A stretch of DNA of 64,000 nt, from assembly GCF_900217905.1 (NCBI RefSeq), contig NZ_OBMO01000002.1, forward strand, positions 229,815 to 293,814. The letters are read 5' to 3'. The translations under genes were made by a program, and so were the position numbers. The notes beneath the pieces were generated by a model. The model had not been told where the DNA came from, ran no database searches, and worked only from the letters and a program-made list of their open reading frames with translations. This stretch comes from Alloalcanivorax xenomutans (GTDB taxonomy: Bacteria > Pseudomonadota > Gammaproteobacteria > Pseudomonadales > Alcanivoracaceae). Positions 28,688-37,317 of this stretch are shown in pieces; positions within the stretch are counted from its first letter, which is position 1; each line of letters starts with the position of its first letter.

Positions 28688-29344
28688 ATGACCTCGACAA
28701 CCGTGGCCTCGACCGCCTATTCCCGGCTGGAAGAGTTTCTCAACAGTCTCACCCACGGTATCGGCGCCGCTCTCAGTATCGTCGGCACGGTGATCCTGGT
28801 GGTGGCCGCCAGCCTGCTTGGCGATCCCTGGAAGATTGTCGGCTTCAGCATCTTCGGCGCCAGCCTGATTCTGCTCTATACCGCCAGCACCCTCTATCAC
28901 GGTGCCCGCCGCCCCGCCCTCAAAGCCTTTTACAAGATGCTCGATCATTGCGCCATCTTCGCGTTGATCGCCGGCACCTACACGCCGTTTCTGCTGGTCA
29001 ACATGCGCGGCACCGTGGGGTGGGTGCTGTTCGCGGTGATCTGGTCGCTGGCGCTGGCCGGCATCGCCTTGAAGCTGGTGTTCGGCAACCGCTACAAGCT
29101 GGCCCGAGTGGCCATCTATCTGGTCATGGGCTGGCTGGTTCTGTTCGCCTCCGGTGAACTGGTGGGCCGGCTCAACGACGTGGGCTTCTGGCTGGTGCTG
29201 GCCGGCGGTCTTACCTACACCGGCGGTGTGGTGTTCTATCTGGCGGATCGCCTGCCCTACAACCACGCCATCTGGCATCTGTTCGTGGTCGGCGGCAGCG
29301 TTTGCCATTTCCTGGCAGTGTATTACGGCGTTCTGCCCGTCTAA
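28688..29344 (+). CDS. Hemolysin III/TrhA family membrane protein
   Basis: The 218-residue form starting at 28688 begins shortly before the conserved motif SRLEEFLNSLTHGIGA; starts further upstream lack a ribosome site. Seven hydrophobic helices are visible. The family's conserved polar motifs are present: LYHGARR, LDHCAIFALIAGTYTPF and the C-terminal HAIWHLFVVGGSVCHF, which in the related adiponectin-receptor fold bind zinc. The E. coli homologue YqfA/TrhA has been linked to membrane-lipid or energy homeostasis, and true hemolytic activity is doubtful. It is a single gene divergent from catalase. Confidence 0.86.
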   Translation: MTSTTVASTAYSRLEEFLNSLTHGIGAALSIVGTVILVVAASLLGDPWKIVGFSIFGASLILLYTASTLYHGARRPALKAFYKMLDHCAIFALIAGTYTPFLLVNMRGTVGWVLFAVIWSLALAGIALKLVFGNRYKLARVAIYLVMGWLVLFASGELVGRLNDVGFWLVLAGGLTYTGGVVFYLADRLPYNHAIWHLFVVGGSVCHFLAVYYGVLPV

Positions 29345-29456
29345 GAGACTGTCTCGAAACAAGTCACGGTGAACACCCGGCCGTTTCAATCCGCGTCACT
29401 TTCCCCTCTCCCCACCCCCGATCCATAGGTATTGGGGGATCAGCACGGAAGTTGCA

Positions 29457-29486
29457 TTGACCCGGGACGCCAAAACCGGCTAATTC
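29457..29486 (+). promoter_or_regulatory. Predicted promoter of the TonB-dependent receptor
   Basis: TTGACC (29457-29462, five of six) and TAATTC (29481-29486) are 18 bp apart. The distance to the ATG at 29510 is short, with a GAGG ribosome site between. No clear Fur box overlaps it. Confidence 0.4.
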
Positions 29487-29509
29487 CATAATTCAAACAA
29501 GAGGTCCTC

Positions 29510-31540
29510 ATGCGATATCCGGTTCTGCTGTCCCCCGTGCTGCTTTTACCCTGTCTTGGCCAAGGCGCCCAGCCGATTCCCCTGGAGACGGTGACCGTGA
29601 CCGCGCCCCGTCAGAGCCAGGCGCTGCTGGACACGCCAGCGGCGGTAACAGTGGTGGACAGTCAGGCTCACGGCGAGGGCCGCCCGAACCTGCAACTGGA
29701 CGAGACCCTCAACCGGGTCCCCGGCCTGTTCTTTCAGAACCGCTATAATTTCGCCCAGAACCTGCGCATCTCCAGCCGCGGCTTCGGCGCTCGCGCGCCC
29801 TTCGGCGTGCGCGGCTTGCATCTGCGTGTGGACGGCCTGCCCTATACCCTGCCGGACGGCCAGTCCCAGGTGGACGCCATTGATCTGGACCGGCTGCGGC
29901 AGGTGGAAGTGCTGCGCGGCCCGGCCTCTTCCCTGTACGGTAACGCCGCCGGCGGCGTGCTGTTGCTGAACAGCGACGACGGCGGCAGCCAGCCTCCCGG
30001 GGCGCACTTGCGTGTGGCCGGCGGCAGCGACGACTACCGCAAGCTCGGCGCCACGCTGTATCAGCGGGACGAGAACAATGACTACGCGTTGGGCGTTTCC
30101 GCCCTGTCCTTCGATGGCCAGCGGCAACAAAGCCGGGTGGAGAAATATCAACTCAATGGCAAATGGCGGCACGCTCTCGCCAACGGCGGCCGCATCACCA
30201 CCTTGCTGGAGGTGCTGGATATTCCCACCGCCGAGGATCCCGGCGGCCTGACCCGGGCCCAGGCGCACCAGGATCATGATCAGGCCTCCCGCTTCTCCAA
30301 CCTGCTCGACGCCGGCCAGGTGGTGCGCCAGCAACGGCTGGGCTGGGTCTGGGATCAGCCCACGGAGCATGGCGCCTGGCAGGGCTATCTGCACTACACC
30401 CACCGCGATTTCGAACAGCAGTTACCCTTTCCGGGCAGCAGCGAGCTGGGCTATGAGCGGCAATTTTACGGCACCGGCCTGCGCCATGCCGGCCAGGCCG
30501 GAAAGCTCAACTACGTGGTCGGCGCCGAAGTGAACCGGCAGGAGGATGATCGTGACCGTTATCAGGTCAGTGCCAGCGGCGCACGCCAGGGCCGCACCGC
30601 CGACGAGCAGCAGAACGCCACCGCCGCCGGACTGTTCGCCCAGGCCACCCTGCCACTGAATGAGTACTGGTCCTGGACCTTGGGCGGACGTCTGGACCGG
30701 TTGCAGCTGTCCATCGACGACCGCTTTCTGGCGGACGGCGACGACGACGGCCATCGACGTTTCACCGAACGCAGCTACAGCACCGGATTGAACTGGCGGC
30801 TCCATCCCCGCCATCAATTGTTCGCCAACATCGGCTCCGCTTTCGAGAGCCCCACCTTCACGGAGTTCGCCAATCCCGACGGCGGCGGCTTCAACCCGGA
30901 CCTGGAACCACAGAAAGCCGTGAATGGCGAGATCGGCGCCCGCGGCGACCTGTCCGGCACCGTGCAGTACGAACTGACCCTGTTCACCGTGCGCACCCGC
31001 GACGAGATCGTGCCTTTCGAGCAGGACGGCCGCACCTTTTATGAAAACGCCGGCCGTACCCGGCGGGACGGTGTGGAACTGGGACTGAGCTGGTATCCGG
31101 ACGATTGGAACCGGATCAGCGCCGCCTGGACCTATGGCAATTACCGGTTCCGCCGTTTCCAGGAAAACGGCGAATCCCTGCGGGACCATCGTCTGCCGGG
31201 ACTGCCTGAACACCAGCTCTACCTGGAATGGCAACGGGACTATCGCGGCGGCACCTTCACCAGTCTGGAAACCCTGATGATCAGCTCGGTCTACGCGGAG
31301 AACGGCAACGATACCCGTGTCGGCGGCTACGCACTGGTCAACGGCCGGGTCGGCCACCGCTGGCGGCTCGCCGGCGGCCACCAACTGACCACCTACCTCG
31401 CCGCCCATAACCTGCTGGATCGGGACTACTACGCCAACATCCGCATCAACGCCAACAGCGACCGCCCGCTGGCCAGCCGCGGCTACTTCGAGCCCGGCCC
31501 GGGACGGACCTGGGTGGCGGGGATGGAGATAAGACTGTGA
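29510..31540 (+). CDS. TonB-dependent outer-membrane receptor
   Basis: The 676-residue protein starts with a signal peptide (MRYPVLLSPVLLLPCLGQGA), followed by a TonB-box-like segment ETVTVTAPR, a plug domain (residues about 40-150, with RISSRGFGARAPFGVRG and LRQVEVLRGPASSLYG) and a 22-strand barrel ending in the usual C-terminal pattern (WVAGMEIRL). It imports a scarce ligand such as an iron chelate across the outer membrane with TonB-ExbBD energy. The plug resembles those of the FecA/IutA and PhuR-like groups; the ligand is not predictable. It is a single gene, and its 3' flank is a nested inverted repeat shared with the convergent peroxidase gene. Confidence 0.92.
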   Translation: MRYPVLLSPVLLLPCLGQGAQPIPLETVTVTAPRQSQALLDTPAAVTVVDSQAHGEGRPNLQLDETLNRVPGLFFQNRYNFAQNLRISSRGFGARAPFGVRGLHLRVDGLPYTLPDGQSQVDAIDLDRLRQVEVLRGPASSLYGNAAGGVLLLNSDDGGSQPPGAHLRVAGGSDDYRKLGATLYQRDENNDYALGVSALSFDGQRQQSRVEKYQLNGKWRHALANGGRITTLLEVLDIPTAEDPGGLTRAQAHQDHDQASRFSNLLDAGQVVRQQRLGWVWDQPTEHGAWQGYLHYTHRDFEQQLPFPGSSELGYERQFYGTGLRHAGQAGKLNYVVGAEVNRQEDDRDRYQVSASGARQGRTADEQQNATAAGLFAQATLPLNEYWSWTLGGRLDRLQLSIDDRFLADGDDDGHRRFTERSYSTGLNWRLHPRHQLFANIGSAFESPTFTEFANPDGGGFNPDLEPQKAVNGEIGARGDLSGTVQYELTLFTVRTRDEIVPFEQDGRTFYENAGRTRRDGVELGLSWYPDDWNRISAAWTYGNYRFRRFQENGESLRDHRLPGLPEHQLYLEWQRDYRGGTFTSLETLMISSVYAENGNDTRVGGYALVNGRVGHRWRLAGGHQLTTYLAAHNLLDRDYYANIRINANSDRPLASRGYFEPGPGRTWVAGMEIRL

Positions 31541-31541
31541 G

Positions 31542-31747
31542 AAGCAGTTAACAGGGAACAGTGAACAGCGAAAGAAAAAAGTCGACCCATGTGTTTTCTG
31601 TGGGAGCTTGCCTGCAAGCGAATATTGCTCAACGCCTGACCGAACCCCATTCGCTTGCAGGCAAGCTCCCACAGCGGCTAAAGATTATCTGTTTTCGTTT
31701 TTCGGCCTTTCCGCTGTTAACTATTCACTGTTCCCTGTTAACTGCTT
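31542..31747. repeat. Nested perfect inverted repeats between the receptor and glutathione peroxidase genes
   Basis: Two perfect palindromes are nested. The outer arms are 24 bp (31542-31565 and 31724-31747, starting AAGCAGTTAACAGGG). The inner arms are 26 bp (31598-31623 and 31649-31674, core AGCTTGCCTGCAAGCGAAT) with a 25-base loop. The right outer arm encodes the last codons and stop of the peroxidase gene. The same inner core is found at 34975-35031. The structure can act as a two-way transcription terminator. Confidence 0.92.
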
Positions 31748-32218
31748 TTCGATGTCCGCTGCCAGCGCTTCCGGTTTATCCTTGGGGGCGTAACGGCGGA
31801 TCACCCGGCCTTCGCGGTCGACCAGGAACTTGGTGAAGTTCCATTTGATGCCTTCGCTGCCGAGCAGGCCGGGGGCTTCTGATTTGAGGTAGCGATAAAG
31901 GGGATGAGCATCGCTGCCGTTAACGTCGATTTTGGCGAACATGGGAAAGTCGACGCCGTAGTTCTTCTCACAGAAGGCGCCGATCTCCACTTCATCGCCG
32001 GGCTCCTGGTGACCGAACTGGTTACAGGGGAAACCCAGCACCACCAGTCCGCGATCCTTGTAACGTTGGTACAGCGCCTGCAGCCCTTTGTATTGAGGAG
32101 TGAAGCCGCATTTGCTGGCGGTGTTGACGATCAAAAGCACCTTGCCTTTGAAATCGGCCAGGGACCGGTCCTCACCGTCCAGAGTGACGGCGTTATAGTC
32201 GTAGATACCCACTTGCAT
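31721..32218 (-). CDS. Glutathione peroxidase (BtuE-like)
   Basis: The ATG at 32218 follows an AAGGAG site; the 165-residue product has the normal length. The catalytic tetrad is visible: Cys37 ([11 protein letters not shown]), Gln in [13 protein letters not shown] and Trp/Asn in [11 protein letters not shown] cysteine rather than selenocysteine is used, so thioredoxin may be the actual electron donor. It reduces hydrogen peroxide and lipid peroxides. The C-terminal residues QLTGNSE are encoded by the arm of a repeated palindrome. It lies 47 bp downstream of the DJ-1/PfpI gene and is probably co-transcribed with it. Confidence 0.92.
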   Translation of the reverse strand: MQVGIYDYNAVTLDGEDRSLADFKGKVLLIVNTASKCGFTPQYKGLQALYQRYKDRGLVVLGFPCNQFGHQEPGDEVEIGAFCEKNYGVDFPMFAKIDVNGSDAHPLYRYLKSEAPGLLGSEGIKWNFTKFLVDREGRVIRRYAPKDKPEALAADIEKQLTGNSE

Positions 32219-32265
32219 TACTCCTTGGTTCCCCGGCCGACGCGGCGGGCGAGCCGCCACCCGGC

Positions 32266-32940
32266 TTACCGGGACAATAATCGTTTCAGGACGGCCTCGG
32301 CCACCACCGTGCTGGATTGCGGGTTCTGACCGGTGATCAGATTACCGTCCTCCACCACTCGCGGCGTGAACATGTCACCGTTGCTGATTTCCGCGCCCAG
32401 CTCGCGCAGCCGGTTCTCCAGCAGGAAGGGCATGACGTCGTCGAGCCCGACTTCGTGTTCTTCCTCGTTGCTGAAGCAGCTTACCACGCGGCCAGCCACC
32501 AACGGCTTGCCGGCGCCGTCGCGGGCGCCCACCAGCGCCGCCGGGCCATGGCACACGGCGCTGATCAGCCCGCCCTGTTCCCAGGTACGGTTAAGCACCC
32601 GCGCCACCATGGGATGATCCGGCATATCGAACATGGCGCCATGGCCGCCGGGCACGAAGACGCCGGCGAAGCCGTCTTCCCAAATGTCCTCCAAGGCCCG
32701 GGTGTCCTGCAACGCGGTGATCGCATCCTGCCAGGCGTCCTTCTCGGCGTCATCCGGCACCGAGCGCGGATCCACCGGCACCTTGCCGCCGAGCGGACTG
32801 GCCACTTGCAGCGGGATACCGGCATCACGGAACAGACCGTAGGGCACGGCGAACTCCTCAAGCCACAGGCCGGTTTGTTGCCCTTGTCCCATTTGACCGG
32901 CACTGGTCACCAACATCAGTAGGGGTTTGTCCAGATTCAT
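32266..32940 (-). CDS. DJ-1/PfpI family protein (type 1 glutamine amidotransferase-like)
   Basis: The ATG at 32940 has an AAGGAG site; a GTG one codon earlier is too close to it. The 224-residue protein has the nucleophile elbow AVCHGPAAL with Cys130 and His131, and an acidic residue in WLEEF (29-30) that completes the DJ-1 active site. The [12 protein letters not shown] loop is typical. The architecture is closest to the class of Hsp31-like/glyoxalase III proteins that detoxify methylglyoxal or repair glycated molecules; that activity is inferred. Together with the peroxidase gene downstream it forms a small stress-defence unit. Confidence 0.88.
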   Translation of the reverse strand: MNLDKPLLMLVTSAGQMGQGQQTGLWLEEFAVPYGLFRDAGIPLQVASPLGGKVPVDPRSVPDDAEKDAWQDAITALQDTRALEDIWEDGFAGVFVPGGHGAMFDMPDHPMVARVLNRTWEQGGLISAVCHGPAALVGARDGAGKPLVAGRVVSCFSNEEEHEVGLDDVMPFLLENRLRELGAEISNGDMFTPRVVEDGNLITGQNPQSSTVVAEAVLKRLLSR

Positions 32941-33118
32941 CACTGCTCCTTACTCTGACGACCCAAAGGATTCATGACTTGAACCCGCCGCCGGGGCGAA
33001 AAGGGGCTTGACCCCGGCACCGGGTCCACCAAGATGACATCAACGGTATCGGTGGCCCGCCTCACCGATGTAAACGCAGTTGGGGAGCCCGGCTCCTCCT
33101 TTCAATGGCATCCAAACC

Positions 33119-34471
33119 ATGCATTGGGAACACCTGCTCAACAAGGAGCGCCTGGGACACCGCGGCGCCAAGGATGAAACCGGGCGCACCGCCTTTCTGC
33201 GCGACCACGACAAGATCATCTTTTCCGGCGCCTTCCGGCGCCTGGCCCGCAAAACCCAGGTGCACCCGTTGGCCACCAACGACCACGTGCACAACCGCCT
33301 CACCCATTCCCTGGAGGTGTCATGCGTGGGCCGGACCTTGGGCATCCAGGTGGGTGAGCGCTTGGAACGCCTGAAGCTGTTGCCGGCGGGCACCAACGCC
33401 ACCGACCTCGGAGACATTGTGCAATCCGCGTGCCTAGCCCATGACATCGGCAACCCGCCGTTCGGCCATACCGGCGAGCGGGCCATCCGAGCCTGGTTCC
33501 AGGAGCGGGGCCAGCGTTATCTGGAACTGCTCAGCCCCGCCCAACAATCCGATCTGATTTACTTCGAAGGCAATGCCCAGGGTTTCCGCATTCTCACCAA
33601 AAGCGAGTACCACCAATACCAGGATGGCATGCGTCTAACCTACGCCACTCTGGCCACCTTTCTCAAATATCCCTGGTTATCCGCCCAGGCCGGTGAAAGC
33701 GGCATCAAACCGGGCAAGTACAGCGCCTTTGTCTCCGAGACCGGGGCGTTCCGGGAAGTCTGCCAGGCCACCGGACTGCGCCCCCTGGACGCGGACCGCT
33801 ATTGCCGCCATCCCCTGGCCTACCTGATGGAGGCAGCGGACGATTTCTGCTACGCCATCATCGATCTGGAGGACGGTCTGGAGATGGATCTGCTGCACTG
33901 GGACGAGGTCTATGCCTTGCTGCAACCGGCACTGCCGGACACCGCCGAAGTACGCAGCCTGGTGCACTCCGGACTGCGCGATGGCCGTAAGGCGGCGCTG
34001 CTGCGGGGCAAGATCATTGAACGCTTTATCGAGGCCGGCGTCGAGGCCTTCATCGCCAATCACCAGCGCTTGCTGGAAGGCCGCATGGACGGGGATCTGC
34101 TGCACCATTGTGAGCCGGTGGTACACGATGTGGTGGAGAACGCCAAACAACTGGCTCGCGGCAAGGTGTTCGAGCATCCACGCAAAATTGAACTGGAAAT
34201 CGGTGCCTTCGAGGTAATGGGCGCCCTGCTCGACGGCCTGATCGACGCGGCGTTGTCCCACGCCCGTGGCACCGCGCGCAACTACCGCCACGAGCGCATC
34301 ATCGATCTGATCGGCCGCCACAGTTTTCCCGACGATCTGCCGGCCCTGCCGGAGCAGGAGCGCATTTATCAGTGCATCATGCGGGCGCTGGATTTCCTCT
34401 CCGGGATGACCGACAACTACGCCACTTATCTGGCCAAGCAGTTCTCGGGGATGGCGGAAACCCGCTACTGA
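33119..34471 (+). CDS. dgt: Deoxyguanosinetriphosphate triphosphohydrolase-like protein (HD domain)
   Basis: The 450-residue product (ATG at 33119, weak ribosome site) matches the long dGTPase family: FRRLARKTQVHPLATNDHVHNRLTHS near residues 40-65 gives the first histidine of the HD domain, and ACLAHDIGNPPFGHTGE near 110 gives the HD pair and a second conserved glycine-histidine motif. These enzymes hydrolyse dNTPs, often dGTP, to the nucleoside and triphosphate, and influence DNA fidelity and phage growth. It is a single gene between the DJ-1 gene and the cytochrome gene. A different dNTP preference is possible. Confidence 0.9.
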   Translation: MHWEHLLNKERLGHRGAKDETGRTAFLRDHDKIIFSGAFRRLARKTQVHPLATNDHVHNRLTHSLEVSCVGRTLGIQVGERLERLKLLPAGTNATDLGDIVQSACLAHDIGNPPFGHTGERAIRAWFQERGQRYLELLSPAQQSDLIYFEGNAQGFRILTKSEYHQYQDGMRLTYATLATFLKYPWLSAQAGESGIKPGKYSAFVSETGAFREVCQATGLRPLDADRYCRHPLAYLMEAADDFCYAIIDLEDGLEMDLLHWDEVYALLQPALPDTAEVRSLVHSGLRDGRKAALLRGKIIERFIEAGVEAFIANHQRLLEGRMDGDLLHHCEPVVHDVVENAKQLARGKVFEHPRKIELEIGAFEVMGALLDGLIDAALSHARGTARNYRHERIIDLIGRHSFPDDLPALPEQERIYQCIMRALDFLSGMTDNYATYLAKQFSGMAETRY

Positions 34472-34504
34472 GCGGCCCCTCGATAGGGCTCCACCGGAAG
34501 CGGC

Positions 34505-34552
34505 ATGATCCAGATCAAGGCCGCTTCCGTGACCGGCCCTACAATCGACTCC
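34505..34552 (+). promoter_or_regulatory. FNR/ANR/DNR-type box and promoter of the small cytochrome c
   Basis: ATGAT-CCAG-ATCAA at 34505-34518 matches nine of ten positions of the FNR-type consensus TTGAT-N4-ATCAA. A -10 element TACAAT lies at 34540-34545, predicting a start near 34552, so the box centre is at about -40.5. That is the class II position for direct activation by FNR-family proteins. The ATG is at 34587. Confidence 0.75.
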
Positions 34553-34586
34553 GATCCCTATTGGCAGTCCCGCGACGGAGTCCCCG

Positions 34587-34904
34587 ATGAAAGTAATCGC
34601 CTTTTCCCTGGCCGCCCTGGCGGCCGCTTCCCTGAGTCCTGGTCTGGCCCTGGCGGCGGACGCCGAGACCCTCTATCAAGCCAAGGCCTGCGTGGCCTGC
34701 CACAAGATCGACGGCCCCATGGTCGGCCCGTCCTATCAGGATGTGGCGAAGAAATACGCTGGTCAGGACGGCGCCGCCACCACCTTGGCAAAACACATCA
34801 AGGAAGGCAGCCAGGGTATCTGGGGCGCCATTCCAATGCCACCGAACGCGGTGACCGATGAAGAAGCCAAAACCCTGGCCGAGTGGATCCTGCAGCAGAA
34901 ATAA
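34587..34904 (+). CDS. Small periplasmic class I cytochrome c (c551/c8 type)
   Basis: The 105-residue precursor has a signal peptide cut after ALA near residue 23 and one haem-binding CVACH at 35-39. The distal methionine is in IPMPPN near residue 88, as in cytochrome c551. Such proteins carry electrons to periplasmic terminal reductases. It is convergent with the nos operon and has an FNR/DNR-type promoter like nosR, so it is a good candidate for the electron donor to NosZ; this is inferred from regulation and position. A role with a nitrite reductase elsewhere in the genome is an alternative. Confidence 0.9.
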   Translation: MKVIAFSLAALAAASLSPGLALAADAETLYQAKACVACHKIDGPMVGPSYQDVAKKYAGQDGAATTLAKHIKEGSQGIWGAIPMPPNAVTDEEAKTLAEWILQQK

Positions 34905-34957
34905 AACCACCGCCGGTCTCCCACAGTCCCAGGCACGCCAAATATAAATTCAGAGCT

Positions 34958-35047
34958 GGCTACAAGGCCGCTGTGAGCTTGCCTGCAAGCGAATTGCGCT
35001 GCGTCCCAAGAATTCGCTTGCAGGCAAGCTCCTACAGTGGCTTCGTA
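34958..35047. repeat. REP-like palindrome between the cytochrome c and nosL genes
   Basis: Perfect 21-bp arms (34975-34995 and 35011-35031) share the core AGCTTGCCTGCAAGCGAAT with the element at 31598-31674. They are flanked by a second, imperfect pairing of CTACAAGGCCGCTGT with ACAGTGGCTTCGTAG. It lies in the 213-bp gap between two convergent genes and may terminate both. Confidence 0.88.
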
Positions 35048-35117
35048 GTGCGGTCTGTGGGAAGCTGCCCGGGCGGCGCTCCGCTCGGCAGCGAATCGGC
35101 GTGTGGGCGTGCCCCGA

Positions 35118-35618
35118 TCAATGATGCCCGGCCATGGGCGCCGACGGGCGCCATAGCGAGGGTTTCAGCTCCTCGAAGCGGTACACCCGGCCACCGTGCC
35201 GTCCGGCCCAATCCTCGGCCGCCGATTCCCCGGCGAAGGACGCCACGGTCACGCCCATCGCTCCCGGCAAATCGCCGCCAATCACGTACCAGGCCTTACG
35301 CGCGTCGATCAAATGATCATCATCCGGCCGATTCCAGTCTCCGCGCGCCATGTCGTGGACATAGAGACGGTTTTCTCCCACCTGATTCTCCGGCTGACTC
35401 CACCAGCCCAGCATCTCCGCCACCGAGCAGAAGCGGCGCACCTGCCGCGGCGACACCGCTTCCCCCTTGGGGCCCGGAAAATCGGCGATGATCATGCCGC
35501 AGACATGGCATTCGTCATCGGCATGGAACGGCGCGGGGTCCAGGGCCGCCGGCGACGGTTCCTCACAGCCCGACAGCATCATCAGTATCAGCAGAGTAAG
35601 GATTCCGCGTTTTCCCAT
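35118..35618 (-). CDS. nosL: Nitrous oxide reductase accessory lipoprotein NosL
   Basis: The 166-residue product is a lipoprotein: a short basic N-terminus and the lipobox LSGC with Cys18. The copper-binding motif is CHVCGM at residues 37-42, followed by the NosL-type GPKGEAV and RRFCSVAEML segments. NosL carries Cu(I) to the NosDFY complex for assembly of the CuZ centre. The start at 35618 has a GAGGTG site; an ATG at 35630 that overlaps the nosY stop (ATGA) is an alternative. It is the last gene of nosRZDFYL. Confidence 0.93.
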   Translation of the reverse strand: MGKRGILTLLILMMLSGCEEPSPAALDPAPFHADDECHVCGMIIADFPGPKGEAVSPRQVRRFCSVAEMLGWWSQPENQVGENRLYVHDMARGDWNRPDDDHLIDARKAWYVIGGDLPGAMGVTVASFAGESAAEDWAGRHGGRVYRFEELKPSLWRPSAPMAGHH

Positions 35619-35626
35619 GACGCACC

Positions 35627-36454
35627 TCATATACGACGACGGAAAAGAACCAGCGCCAGCGTCAGCGGCACCAGCATCCACAACCCCAAGGCTCCCCAAA
35701 GCCCCCAGACCGGCACCGGCAGTTCCCGGCCCAGGGCCAGCACACCGGTCATTTCCGCGCCGGCGTCGAATCCGCTCAGGTTGATCAGCCGGTACAGATC
35801 CGTGGGGCTGCACAGCAGCACCCAGGGCAGAGACTCCGGACTGAAACGCCCCTCGCTGAGCACCAGCAACGCCAGCAGCAGCCAGTCGAACACCAGCACA
35901 AAGAAGAACCATACGGCCAGGGCCAGTCCGGCGGCGGTGGATTTTTCCCGCACCCGGCAACTGAGCACATAGGCCATGGCCAGGAACACCCAGCCAAGCA
36001 TCATCGACGACACCGCGAAACGCGCGAACGCGCCCACCAGCAACGCCGCTGGCACGTCTTCCGCCCCGACCAGAATGACCAACAGGGCGGCGCCGAATCC
36101 AGCCACCGTGGCCAGGGCCAGAATCAGGCCGTGTCCGAAGAATTTGCCCAGCAGCAGCTGCTCCCGCCTCAGCGGATAGGACAACAGCAACAGCAAAGTG
36201 CCGGCCTCATCCTCACCGACGATGGCGTCATAAGCCAGCATCAGCGCGATCAGGGGAATCAGCAGGGTGGCCAGGGTGGAAAGGCTGGCCATGGTGGCCG
36301 GCACATTGGTGAAACCCACCGTGCCGGAGGCGGCGGCGCCAAACCAGGCGATGCCCACGGCGAGAACGGCGAACAAAACACTGATGGCCAGCAGCCAGCG
36401 GTTGCGCAGAGCATCCCGCAGTTCCTTGATGGCAATGGACCATGGCACGGTCAC
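35627..36454 (-). CDS. nosY: Nitrous oxide reductase maturation ABC permease NosY
   Basis: The 275-residue protein has six membrane helices and the NosY-type N-terminus ([19 protein letters not shown]). The start is a GTG at 36454 whose bases overlap the TGA of nosF, so the genes are translationally coupled. NosY dimers with NosF and NosD form the transporter that passes sulfur or copper for CuZ assembly. The motif [20 protein letters not shown], shared by ABC-2-type permeases, lies at about residues 75-94. Confidence 0.93.
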   Translation of the reverse strand: MTVPWSIAIKELRDALRNRWLLAISVLFAVLAVGIAWFGAAASGTVGFTNVPATMASLSTLATLLIPLIALMLAYDAIVGEDEAGTLLLLLSYPLRREQLLLGKFFGHGLILALATVAGFGAALLVILVGAEDVPAALLVGAFARFAVSSMMLGWVFLAMAYVLSCRVREKSTAAGLALAVWFFFVLVFDWLLLALLVLSEGRFSPESLPWVLLCSPTDLYRLINLSGFDAGAEMTGVLALGRELPVPVWGLWGALGLWMLVPLTLALVLFRRRI

Positions 36455-37317
36455 ACTCGCTCCCTCCGCCCGGCGGTGTTCTGAAAATGGCGATAAAGAT
36501 CCTCCAGGGACGGCGCCCGCACTTCCACGTCCACGGTTTCCGGCTGGTTTGAAAGAGCGCGCAACCAAGCCATTTTTTCCTTCGCTACCACGGTGCGTTC
36601 GCATCGGAGGGTACGCCCCAGCGGATCCACCTGCAGGCTGGTCAAACGCCAGCGCAATCCCGCTTCCCGTTGCAGCTCCGGCAGGCTGCCCAGCGCCCTG
36701 AGCCGGCCCTGGCACAAGATGGCGGCGCGATCGATATAGCTCTCCACCCCGGCCAGCACGTGGGAGCACAGCACCACCGCCGTGCCCCGGCGGCGCAGAT
36801 CGTCGATCAGCGCATACAGGTCCGCGGTGGCGATGGGATCCAGCCCCACCGTGGGTTCATCCAGCAGCAAGAGGCGGGGTTCACCGAGCAGCGCCTGGGC
36901 CAGCCCCAGGCGCTGACGCATCCCCTTGGAGTAGGTGCGGACCCGGCGATCCGCGGCGTCCGTCAGGCCCACCTGATCGAGCAGCGCCGCGATGCCAGAC
37001 ACCGGCACGCCCTTCAAACGGGCGAAATAGGTCAGGGTCTCCCGGCCACTGAGTTGCGGATAGAAACTGACGTTCTCGGGCAGATACCCGAGTTCGCGGC
37101 GGGCCCGTGCTTCCCCCGCCGGCACGCCCAGCACCCGCACCTCACCGGCATCCGGCCGCAATACGCCGAGAATCAGTTTCATGGTGGTGGTCTTGCCGGC
37201 GCCGTTATGCCCGAACAGGCCCAACACCTCCCCTGCCCCCACCGTCAGGCTCAAATCGTGCAGCACCGTGGTGCGGCCATAACCGTGCCGTACCGAATGC
37301 ATCTCAATCGCTGTCAT
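36451..37317 (-). CDS. nosF: Nitrous oxide reductase maturation ABC ATPase NosF
   Basis: The 288-residue ATPase starts at the ATG at 37317. It shows Walker [10 protein letters not shown], the signature [15 protein letters not shown] and Walker B LLLLDEPT with the switch-region SHVLAGVES. It energises the NosDFY complex at the inner membrane. Its first codons overlap the end of nosD by 14 bp, and its stop overlaps the nosY start. The C-terminal 70 residues form the extra domain seen in NosF proteins. Confidence 0.95.
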   Translation of the reverse strand: MTAIEMHSVRHGYGRTTVLHDLSLTVGAGEVLGLFGHNGAGKTTTMKLILGVLRPDAGEVRVLGVPAGEARARRELGYLPENVSFYPQLSGRETLTYFARLKGVPVSGIAALLDQVGLTDAADRRVRTYSKGMRQRLGLAQALLGEPRLLLLDEPTVGLDPIATADLYALIDDLRRRGTAVVLCSHVLAGVESYIDRAAILCQGRLRALGSLPELQREAGLRWRLTSLQVDPLGRTLRCERTVVAKEKMAWLRALSNQPETVDVEVRAPSLEDLYRHFQNTAGRRERV

